Positions 1 to 4,988 of a stretch of DNA of 5,494 nucleotides are shown here, one piece after another (the stretch's first letter is position 1; every line of letters begins with the position of its first letter). The DNA comes from Acidobacteriota bacterium (GTDB lineage Bacteria > Acidobacteriota > Terriglobia > UBA7540). The notes under the pieces were generated by a model. That model had not been told where the DNA came from. It did not search any database and saw only the letters and a list, made by a program, of their open reading frames with translations. A program made the position numbers and the translations under genes. The stretch lies in contig QHZK01000215.1 of the NCBI GenBank assembly GCA_003224635.1, positions 1 to 5,494 on the forward strand, given 5' to 3'.

Positions 1-92
1 AGTCGAATAGTCGAGAGTCGAAGGTTGAAAGTGGAAAGCCGAGGAAGGCTTCCGCTTTTGACTTTTTAACTTTGGACTTTCAACTTTCGACT
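1..92. repeat. Heptamer-built imperfect inverted repeat upstream of tgt
   Basis: This stretch is built of degenerate 7-base units. On the left they read AGTCGAA (1-7), AGTCGAG (9-15), AGTCGAA (16-22), GGTTGAA (23-29), AGTGGAA (30-36) and AGCCGAG (37-43). On the right they appear as complements: TTTGACT (58-64), TTTAACT (65-71), TTGGACT (72-78), TTCAACT (79-85) and TTCGACT (86-92). Bases 16-38 pair with 70-92 with 20 Watson-Crick pairs, one G-T and two mismatches. A small inner stem (36-40 with 47-51) could form instead at the tip. There is no T-run after the stem, so it does not look like a classical terminator. It ends 8 bases before the tgt ribosome binding site, so in an upstream transcript it would lie in the tgt leader. 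The left edge is cut by the window, so more units may lie outside. Confidence 0.8.
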
Positions 93-100
93 GTTTCGCA

Positions 101-105
101 AAGGA
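101..105 (+). promoter_or_regulatory. Ribosome binding site deciding the TTG start of tgt
   Basis: AAGGA lies 9 bases before the TTG at 115. The in-frame stop TAA at 67-69 and the lack of any ATG or GTG between it and 115 leave this TTG as the best start. The resulting N-terminus MKFEIIARD matches the usual Tgt beginning. Confidence 0.75.
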
Positions 106-114
106 CGAAACGCT

Positions 115-1377
115 TTGAAGTTCGAGATCATCGCGCGCGACCCGACCACCCGCGCGCGCGCCGGCCTCCTCCACACGGCCCACGGTGTCATCGAGACTCC
201 CGCCTTCATGCCGGTCGGCACGGCGGGCAGCGTCAAGGGAATGACCCAGGACGATCTCGAGCGGCTAGGCGTCCAGATCCTGCTGGGCAACACCTATCAT
301 CTTTACCTGCGGCCCGGGCACGAGACTGTCGAGGCCGCGGGCGGCCTGCACCGCTTCATGGCTTGGCCCCATCCGATCCTCACCGACAGCGGGGGCTTCC
401 AGGTGATGAGCCTGAAAGGCCTGGGCCGGGTCACCGAGGACGGCGTCGAGTTCCGGTCGCACCTGGATGGTTCCTCCCATTTCCTGTCGCCCGAGCGCGC
501 CGTCGAGATCCAGTTGGCGCTGGGCGCCGACATCATCATGGCTCTCGACGAATGCGTCGAATACCCGTCGAGTTACGAGACCACCCGCCGCGCCACGCAG
601 CTCACCGGGCGCTGGGCCCGGCGGGCCAAGGACTATTACGAAAGAACCGGGATTCGGGGTTCGGGGTTCGGGGTTCGGGGAGAAAGAGCGCGGGATTCGG
701 GGTTCGGGACTCGGGATTCGGAGAATGCTGGCTCAACCTCAAGTGTCAAACGATCACAAGAGGCTTCTCCCCGAAACCCGAACCCCGAACCCCGAATCCC
801 GGTTCTTTTCGGCATCGTGCAAGGCGGAATCGACCGGGCGCTGCGCCGCGAGAGCGTGGAGCAGATACTCGACATCGGCTTCCAGGGATACGCTTTGGGC
901 GGGCTTTCGGTCGGCGAACCCAAGGGCGAGACCTACGACGTAACCGAGTACACGGCGGAACTGCTGCCTTGGGAGCGCCCGCGGTACCTGATGGGTGTGG
1001 GAACGCCGTCCGACCTCGTGGAGTGCGTGGCGCACGGCATCGATCTGTTCGATTGCGTGATGCCCACGCGCAACGCCCGCAACGCCTGCGTCTTCACTTC
1101 CGAAGGCAGGCTGGCGATCAAGAGTGCGCGCTACGCGCGAGACGAGGCGCCACTTGACCCCGCCTGCCGGTGCCCTGTCTGCCGCCGCTACTCGCGCGCC
1201 TACATCCGGCATCTCTTCCAGGCCGGCGAGATGCTGGCGGCGGTCCTGGCCACCCAGCACAACCTGCACTTTTACCTTGACACTATGTGGAATATCAGGC
1301 AGGCTGTGCTTTCTGGAGACTTGGTAAGCCTTTTACGTAGGGTGCGGACGGGTAGTTCTAAAGTCAGTCATACCTGA
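115..1377 (+). CDS. tgt: tRNA-guanine(34) transglycosylase (queuine tRNA-ribosyltransferase) with in-frame repeat insert
   Basis: Tgt swaps guanine 34 in the anticodon of GUN-type tRNAs (Asp, Asn, His, Tyr) for the queuosine precursor preQ1, in the cytoplasm. The 420-residue product shows the family landmarks in order: TPAFMPVGT (28-36), DSGGFQ with the general-base Asp91, ALDEC (143-147), LFGIVQGG (231-238), GGLSVGE (262-268) and FDCVMPTRNAR with the nucleophile Asp313. The zinc site C-x-C-x2-C-x25-H is Cys351, Cys353, Cys356, His382. From memory, the two catalytic Asp residues are 89 and 264 in E. coli Tgt, so there is a net insert of about 47 residues between them, which explains 420 rather than about 373. 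The insert (about 178-229) is low-complexity, rich in G, R, S, P and N, and comes from the heptamer element. It sits in the linker before LFGIVQGG, so the fold may tolerate it. The start is TTG. The last 20 residues look less family-like. yajC follows after 91 bases, the usual order. Identity is certain; full activity is not. Confidence 0.96.
   Translation: MKFEIIARDPTTRARAGLLHTAHGVIETPAFMPVGTAGSVKGMTQDDLERLGVQILLGNTYHLYLRPGHETVEAAGGLHRFMAWPHPILTDSGGFQVMSLKGLGRVTEDGVEFRSHLDGSSHFLSPERAVEIQLALGADIIMALDECVEYPSSYETTRRATQLTGRWARRAKDYYERTGIRGSGFGVRGERARDSGFGTRDSENAGSTSSVKRSQEASPRNPNPEPRIPVLFGIVQGGIDRALRRESVEQILDIGFQGYALGGLSVGEPKGETYDVTEYTAELLPWERPRYLMGVGTPSDLVECVAHGIDLFDCVMPTRNARNACVFTSEGRLAIKSARYARDEAPLDPACRCPVCRRYSRAYIRHLFQAGEMLAAVLATQHNLHFYLDTMWNIRQAVLSGDLVSLLRRVRTGSSKVSHT
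656..680 (+). other. Canonical G-quadruplex motif on the mRNA strand of tgt
   Basis: Four GGGG runs (656-659, 663-666, 670-673, 677-680) are separated by exactly TTC each time, with a further GGG at 649-651. This fits the standard four-tract rule with short loops and would allow up to four tetrads. It lies on the coding strand, so it is present both in the non-template DNA strand and in the tgt mRNA. Whether it folds in the cell is not shown by sequence, since the same bases can pair with 765-805. Confidence 0.7.
692..715 (+). other. Second, weaker G-quadruplex motif in the tgt insert
   Basis: G-runs at 692-694, 699-702, 706-708 and 713-715 are separated by loops of 3-4 bases (ATTC, TTC, ACTC). 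It permits three tetrads. It comes from the partial duplicate of the left arm of the tgt element. Confidence 0.5.
769..800 (-). other. G-quadruplex motif on the minus strand (C-tracts on plus)
   Basis: C-runs on the plus strand at 769-772, 777-779, 783-786, 790-793 and 798-800 give five G-runs with 3-4 base loops on the minus strand. This is the right arm of the tgt inverted repeat. On the minus (template) strand it could form a quadruplex in DNA, and the plus strand could form an i-motif. It would not form a quadruplex in tgt mRNA. Confidence 0.55.
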
Positions 1378-1468
1378 AGTGAACCCGGAAAGCCAAACCG
1401 ACGAACCCTGCTGAGCGAGCCAGTGACGAGGGCTCCTCAATCTCACGCTCTGTCTTGGCGGACCAACC

Positions 1469-1837
1469 TTGGCCTCGAGTGTTGGTTTTTCATTCCTGTC
1501 ATCTGCGCCCTTGGTGCTGGCCGCGGATTCCGGCGCGGGTGGCGGGCTTGCCCAATTCCTCTTCCTGTTTGCGCCGCTCTTCCTGATCTGGTATCTTCTC
1601 GTCATCCGCCCGCAACAGAGCCAGCGGCGCAAGGTGCAGGAGATGCTGTCCAGCCTCAAAACCGGAGACCGGGTGGTGACCAGCGGCGGAGTCTACGGTA
1701 CTATCGTCTCTTTTCGGGACGGCGTCGTGCAATTGCAGGTGGCGCCTCAGGTGAAGCTCGACGTGGCGCGCTCGGCGATCACGGGTCTTCAGGCGGCAGA
1801 GGAAGGCCGTGAGGCCGAGGCGAAGACCAAGAAGTAG
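1469..1837 (+). CDS. yajC: Sec translocon accessory subunit YajC
   Basis: YajC is a small single-span inner-membrane protein that copurifies with SecD and SecF as part of the holotranslocon. The 122-residue product has a hydrophobic N-terminus (5-18), a membrane segment at about 28-46 (LAQFLFLFAPLFLIWYLLV), then the family signature IRPQQSQRRK (46-55). A small cytoplasmic domain follows with KTGDRVVTSGGVYGTIV (64-80). The tail is charged and rich in E, K and A. The usual family length is about 90-120 residues, so this is complete. The start is chosen as TTG at 1469: an in-frame TGA lies at 1424-1426, no ATG or GTG lies between, and a weak GGCGGA (1457-1462) precedes it. A start a few codons later cannot be excluded. 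It lies 91 bases after tgt and 27 before secD, consistent with co-transcription. No promoter or terminator is recognisable in the 91-base gap. Confidence 0.93.
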   Translation: MASSVGFSFLSSAPLVLAADSGAGGGLAQFLFLFAPLFLIWYLLVIRPQQSQRRKVQEMLSSLKTGDRVVTSGGVYGTIVSFRDGVVQLQVAPQVKLDVARSAITGLQAAEEGREAEAKTKK

Positions 1838-1864
1838 GCGGCGGAAAGGCCCGAGAGTTAAGCC

Positions 1865-3469
1865 ATGGAGAAGAAGATTCAAACCCGCGCGATCCTGATT
1901 GGCGCGGTGGTCGTCGCGTGCTTGTTCGGAGTCATCGGCTTCCCTAGAAATGTTCAGGAACTCAAGGCGAACGTCCGCGACCGCATTCGCCTGGGGCTCG
2001 ACCTCCGGGGCGGCATGCACCTGATCCTGCAGGTCCACGTGGACGATGCGGTCAACGTCAAGTCCGACCAGGACCTGGAACGTTTGCGGGATGAGCTCAA
2101 AGCGAAAAGCATCCCCTACGCAGAGTGCAATAAGATCGACATCAGCCACATTGCGATCAAAGGAATGCCTCAGGACAAGACGCAGGAAGTTCAGAACCTG
2201 GTCAGCGCGCAGTTCTCGGACTGGGACCTGGCGCGCGGACCCATCGACCCCGCGACCAAAACGGTATCGTTGACGATGGGTGTGAAAACCAGCGAGGTGA
2301 CGACCATCCGGAACCAGGCGCTCGAGCAGGCCAGGACCACGATCGAGAACCGCATCAACCAGTTGGGCCTGACGGAGCCCGTAGTCGCCGACTATGGCAA
2401 GCATGAGGACTACGAATTGGTGGTTGAGCTCCCCGGCGTCGAAGACAGCGCGCGCGTGAGGGATATCATTCAGTCCACGGCACTGCTCGAGTTCAAGATC
2501 GTACAGAAGGGGCCCTACCCCTCCAAAGAGGCGGCCTTGGCCGATAACGGCGGCGTTCTGCCTCCCGACGCCGAGCTCGCGCCGGGACAGGACACGGGTA
2601 ATGGCGGCAGTTGGTACCTTCTGAATCGGGTGGCCGCGATTACGGGCCGCGACTTGACCGGGGCGCAGCAAGGGACGGACCAGAATGGTCGCCCCAACGT
2701 CCTCTTCACCCTCAACCGGGACGGCGCCGCGCGGTTCGAGAGGATTACCGGACAGAATGTCGGAAAGCTGCTGGCGGTCGTCCTCGACAGCCGCGTGGTG
2801 GACGCCCCGGTCATCCACACTCAGATCAGCGATCGCGGGGAAATCGAAGGAAACTTCACGCTCCAGAAAGCCGCCGACCTCGCTCTGGTGCTCCGCAGCG
2901 GCGCGCTGCCTGCCTCCATTACCCCCCTGCAGGAGTCGACCGTCGGCCCGTCGCTCGGCGCGGATTCCATCCGCCACGGCGTGATCGCCTCGATTGTGGG
3001 CCTCGTGGCGGTCATGGCGTTCATGCTGACTTACTACCGCGGGGCGGGGATCAATGCCGACCTGGCTCTAATTCTGAACCTGATCATTCTGATCGCGGCG
3101 CTAGCCTATTTTGGGGCTGTGCTGACACTGCCCGGCATCGCTGGCATTATTCTGACCGTGGGCATGGGCGTGGACTCGAACGTACTCATCTTCGAGCGCA
3201 TCCGGGAGGAGTTGAGGAACGGCAAGGCCGTCGGAGCCGCCGTGTCCGGAGGCTTCGAGCACGCCTTCAAGACCATCATCGACACGCACGTAACCACGGT
3301 AGTCTCCGCGGCGATCCTTTTTGCTTTCGGCACCGGTCCGATCAAGGGGTTTGCGGTAACGTTGGTTATCGGCCTGGTGGCGAACCTGTTTACCTCGGTT
3401 TTCGTGTCGCGCGTCATCTTCGACTACGGTCTTTCCCGGAGGGAGCCAGGAGAGGCGCTCAGCGTCTAA
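1865..3469 (+). CDS. secD: Protein translocase subunit SecD
   Basis: SecD is the larger half of the proton-driven SecDF motor, which helps pull secretory proteins through SecYEG and release them on the periplasmic side. The 534-residue product has a first membrane segment at about 9-26, GLDLRGG at 44-50, and a long periplasmic P1 domain up to about 370. P1 contains ENRINQLGLTEPVV (161-174), ELPGV (188-192) and VLDSRVVDAPVI (306-317). Five further membrane segments follow (about 372-391, 398-418, 421-443, 470-489, 493-515). GVDSNVLIFERIREEL (435-450) holds Asp437, which by position in the motif corresponds to the conserved proton-path aspartate of SecD TM4. Length and motif order are normal. 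ATG at 1865 has only a weak purine stretch upstream (GAGAG at 1853-1857). It is 27 bases after yajC, so translational coupling is possible. The distance to secF is unusually long at 208 bases. Confidence 0.97.
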   Translation: MEKKIQTRAILIGAVVVACLFGVIGFPRNVQELKANVRDRIRLGLDLRGGMHLILQVHVDDAVNVKSDQDLERLRDELKAKSIPYAECNKIDISHIAIKGMPQDKTQEVQNLVSAQFSDWDLARGPIDPATKTVSLTMGVKTSEVTTIRNQALEQARTTIENRINQLGLTEPVVADYGKHEDYELVVELPGVEDSARVRDIIQSTALLEFKIVQKGPYPSKEAALADNGGVLPPDAELAPGQDTGNGGSWYLLNRVAAITGRDLTGAQQGTDQNGRPNVLFTLNRDGAARFERITGQNVGKLLAVVLDSRVVDAPVIHTQISDRGEIEGNFTLQKAADLALVLRSGALPASITPLQESTVGPSLGADSIRHGVIASIVGLVAVMAFMLTYYRGAGINADLALILNLIILIAALAYFGAVLTLPGIAGIILTVGMGVDSNVLIFERIREELRNGKAVGAAVSGGFEHAFKTIIDTHVTTVVSAAILFAFGTGPIKGFAVTLVIGLVANLFTSVFVSRVIFDYGLSRREPGEALSV

Positions 3470-3505
3470 ACTGGGCGAGGTAAGTCATACCGCATTCGGC
3501 TGTAG

Positions 3506-3524
3506 CGGCGGTCTGTGACCGCCG
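3506..3524. repeat. Small perfect hairpin in the secD-secF gap, probable intergenic repeat
   Basis: CGGCGGTC (3506-3513) and GACCGCCG (3517-3524) pair perfectly around a TGT loop. The surrounding words (GTAG before, GTCGG after) look like the palindromic intergenic repeats I associate with acidobacterial and other soil-bacterial genomes, though I cannot confirm copy number. The right flank CCGCCGGTCGG (3519-3529) recurs exactly at 3573-3583, where the left half is degraded, which suggests a decayed second copy. No T-run follows, so it is not a typical terminator. Confidence 0.55.
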
Positions 3525-3572
3525 GTCGGAAGTCACGAATAGGCAATAAGCGCCCTGGACTACGGGAGGTTG

Positions 3573-3583
3573 CCGCCGGTCGG
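3573..3583. repeat. Second copy of an 11-bp direct repeat in the secD-secF gap
   Basis: CCGCCGGTCGG is identical to 3519-3529, 54 bases upstream. The preceding bases 3559-3570 match the left half of the first copy only partly (about 7 of 12), so this may be a decayed copy of the hairpin repeat rather than a functional site. Confidence 0.4.
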
Positions 3584-3660
3584 GGCCCTACCGCAGGAGG
3601 CTGGCCCAGCACGCAAGATTCGGGAACATCGGGCCCCAGTCCGGTGTCTATTTTATTGTC

Positions 3661-3668
3661 AAGGAAGG
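3661..3668 (+). promoter_or_regulatory. Ribosome binding site deciding the secF start
   Basis: AAGGAAGG ends 9 bases before ATG 3678. It supports ATG 3678, which begins MEFFHEPKIDWMGKK, over the open but non-conserved extension that reaches back to TTG 3570. The ATG at 3672 is out of frame. Confidence 0.8.
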
Positions 3669-3677
3669 TTATGCCTC

Positions 3678-4913
3678 ATGGAGTTTTTTCACGAACCCAA
3701 GATCGACTGGATGGGCAAGAAATGGTTCTTCATCGGCATCTCTATTCCACTGCTCCTGGCGGGACTCATCTCGATGGCGGTGAAAGGAGGCCTTGCCTAC
3801 GGGATCGACTTCCGCGGCGGCACCCTGGTTTACGTCAAGTTCGCCACTCAGCCCAATCTGGACGAGGTTCGCGTCCAGCTCGAGCGGCAGAACCTGCGGG
3901 GAGAGACTTTGCAGCAGTACGGGCCCGCGGTTGAACACGAGGTGATGATCGGTCTGGACCTGAAGAGTACCAGCTCGGAGGCTCTGGACGCGGGCAAACA
4001 CGCGATCATCAAGGCGCTCGCAGCATTGTACGGAGAGCCGCCGGCGGGAAAAGTCGACTTTAACAACGCCAGCGCGTCGACCGTTGCCGCCAACCTGACT
4101 GCGGCGGACCCGCTCCACTTGGCTTCGAAAGGCGGAGACACGGAGAAGGCGTATCGGGACTTGGCAGACGCTCTGGTCAGCTTCCGGAACGGCCCGCCCC
4201 AAAGCGGTCTGATCACCGATTTTCAGCAACTCGGCGCCGTCAAGGGCGTGACGCCTGCTGTAGTCTCGCATCTGACGGATAATTATTATCTGTCCAGATA
4301 TGCCGTGTTCAATACGGAGATTGTCGGACCGAAGGTCGGGGCGGACCTGAGGCGGCAAGCCGTGTATGTTACCCTGGCTGGGCTAGGCGCGATGCTTATT
4401 TACATCTGGTACCGCTTTGAGCTAATCTACGGCGTCGCGGCGGTCATCGCCACGTTTCACGACGTTCTCATAACGCTCGGTATTTTTTCCCTGCTCAACA
4501 AGGAAATCACCCTGACCGTAATCGCGGCGCTGCTGACCTTGGTGGGCTATTCCATGAATGACACGATTGTGGTGTTTGACCGGATTCGGGAGAACGTCCG
4601 CTCGAGCAAGCGGGAGGATATCCTGCCGCTCGTCAACCGCAGCATCAATCAGACTTTGAGCCGGACGATCCTGACCTCCGGGCTTACCTTCCTCGCTGTG
4701 CTCTCCCTGTACTTGTTCGGAGGCGAGGTGATTCACGGGTTCGCGTTAGTGTTGGTTGTGGGAGTCATTATCGGCACTTATTCCTCGATCGCTATCGCGA
4801 GCCCCGTTCTGGTGTTCTGGCAGCAGAGGACGAGCGGAGGACTTCGTTCTGCCGCCGGGATATCCAAGGGTGCGTCGCAGGCGAGGAAAAGAGCCGAACG
4901 AGGGGCTGCCTGA
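3678..4913 (+). CDS. secF: Protein translocase subunit SecF with enlarged periplasmic domain
   Basis: SecF pairs with SecD in the inner membrane to form the proton-driven translocation motor. The 411-residue product has a first membrane segment at about 15-34, then GIDFRGGTLVYV (42-53). Its periplasmic P4 domain extends to about 225 and closes with EIVGPKVGADLRRQA (214-228). Five more membrane segments follow (about 229-246, 249-271, 276-299, 329-347, 351-378). Key residues are Asp295 in YSMNDTIVVFDRIREN and Arg329 in TLSRTILTSG; by motif they match the proton-path Asp213 and Arg247 of E. coli SecF. SecF is usually about 310-320 residues. The excess is mostly in P4, at about 126-205, where the sequence resembles a helix-hairpin-helix/SAM-like domain. 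The C-terminus is a basic cytoplasmic tail (382-411). The start is ATG 3678, on ribosome binding site and homology grounds. A 75-base gap without a clear terminator follows. Confidence 0.97.
   Translation: MEFFHEPKIDWMGKKWFFIGISIPLLLAGLISMAVKGGLAYGIDFRGGTLVYVKFATQPNLDEVRVQLERQNLRGETLQQYGPAVEHEVMIGLDLKSTSSEALDAGKHAIIKALAALYGEPPAGKVDFNNASASTVAANLTAADPLHLASKGGDTEKAYRDLADALVSFRNGPPQSGLITDFQQLGAVKGVTPAVVSHLTDNYYLSRYAVFNTEIVGPKVGADLRRQAVYVTLAGLGAMLIYIWYRFELIYGVAAVIATFHDVLITLGIFSLLNKEITLTVIAALLTLVGYSMNDTIVVFDRIRENVRSSKREDILPLVNRSINQTLSRTILTSGLTFLAVLSLYLFGGEVIHGFALVLVVGVIIGTYSSIAIASPVLVFWQQRTSGGLRSAAGISKGASQARKRAERGAA
4053..4292 (+). other. SecF P4 insert resembling a ComEA/GspK-type helix-hairpin-helix (SAM-like) domain
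   Basis: Residues 126-205 of SecF are absent from E. coli-type SecF as I remember it. The pattern VDFNNAS (126-132), then ADALVSFRNG (163-172), then TDFQQLGAVKGVTPAVV (180-196) runs parallel to the ComEA order: LNTAS, then A-x-x-I-x-x-Y-R-x-x-x-G, then F-x-S-x-x-x-L-x-x-V-K-G-I-G. The second hairpin glycine is Thr here (GVT for GIG), and the first hairpin lacks glycines (TAADPL). DNA binding is therefore unlikely; a protein-contact fold such as the SAM-like repeats of the secretion pseudopilin GspK is a better parallel. This is motif-level reading, not an alignment score. Confidence 0.45.
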
Positions 4914-4975
4914 GCGCGCCGATAGTCCCAGGCGGACCTTCGGGCGAGACGAGTTGGACCGGAACACAATCGACC

Positions 4976-4980
4976 GGAGG
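4976..4980 (+). promoter_or_regulatory. Ribosome binding site of the TonB-like gene
   Basis: GGAGG ends 8 bases before ATG 4989. It is the strongest Shine-Dalgarno sequence in the window and fixes the start of the last gene. The 75 bases between secF and this gene contain no recognisable terminator or promoter. Confidence 0.8.
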
Positions 4981-4988
4981 TATCAGCC

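Larger units (their letters stand above)
641..808. repeat. Heptamer inverted-repeat element inside the tgt coding region
   Basis: Arms 641-684 and 765-808 are inverted copies of 44 bases with one mismatch (G673 opposite A776), around an 80-base spacer. The left arm consists of 7-base units: GGGATTC (649-655), three GGGGTTC (656-676), then GGGGAGA. The spacer opens with a second, partial copy of the left arm in the same direction (692-725: GGGATTC, GGGGTTC, GGGACTC, GGGATTC, then GGAGAA). A non-repetitive core of about 40 bases follows (725-764). The right arm carries the complements GAAACCC, GAACCCC, GAACCCC and GAATCCC (773-800). No transposase is present. The element is translated as tgt residues 176-232 without a stop. 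Its right edge reaches into the codons for Leu231-Phe232 of the conserved LFGIVQGG motif. The architecture matches the element at 1-92, with a different unit. Confidence 0.92.
3470..3677. other. secD-secF intergenic region with repeat remnants
   Basis: This 208-base gap has no convincing gene. The secF frame stays open upstream to a TTG at 3570, but that extension has no family similarity that I can see. It holds the hairpin at 3506-3524, an 11-bp direct repeat (3519-3529 and 3573-3583), and the secF ribosome binding site at its end. There is no T-run after the hairpin, so read-through into secF is likely. Confidence 0.6.

Noticed and set aside
649..800. CRISPR-like array or spaced direct repeats
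   Set aside because: The repeats are contiguous 7-base units without regular unique spacers, and the arms are opposed. This is tandem/inverted repeat structure, not CRISPR.
641..808. Transposon or insertion sequence with inverted ends
   Set aside because: No transposase, no flanking direct target duplication that I can find, and the arms are internally tandem. A non-autonomous mobile element cannot be fully excluded but is not supported.
641..808. Intron or intein interrupting tgt
   Set aside because: The reading frame is continuous, no group I/II intron core or intein splicing motifs are visible, and the insert is too short and low in complexity for an intein.
72..1157. 361-codon open frame overlapping tgt in another plus frame
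   Set aside because: Its translation is Arg/Pro/Gly-rich with no family features, while the overlapping frame encodes every Tgt motif. It stays open because of high GC and the stop-free heptamer element.
115..1377. tgt as a pseudogene
   Set aside because: Despite the insert, the frame is intact and Asp91, Asp313, Cys351, Cys353, Cys356 and His382 are all present.
1417..1435. GAGCC/GGCTC hairpin between tgt and yajC as a terminator
   Set aside because: The stem is only 5 bp with a 9-base loop and no following T-run; likely chance.
1499..2977. 492-codon open frame on the minus strand opposite yajC and secD
   Set aside because: It is antisense to two well-recognised genes, has no recognisable domains and is rich in R, L, V and D as expected from the complement of high-GC coding DNA. 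It is a shadow frame.
3506..3524. Rho-independent terminator between secD and secF
   Set aside because: The stem is GC-rich but is followed by GTCGGAAG rather than a T-run.
3570..3677. N-terminal extension of SecF from TTG 3570
   Set aside because: The extra 36 residues have no SecF-like or signal-peptide character, and a good ribosome binding site sits right before ATG 3678.
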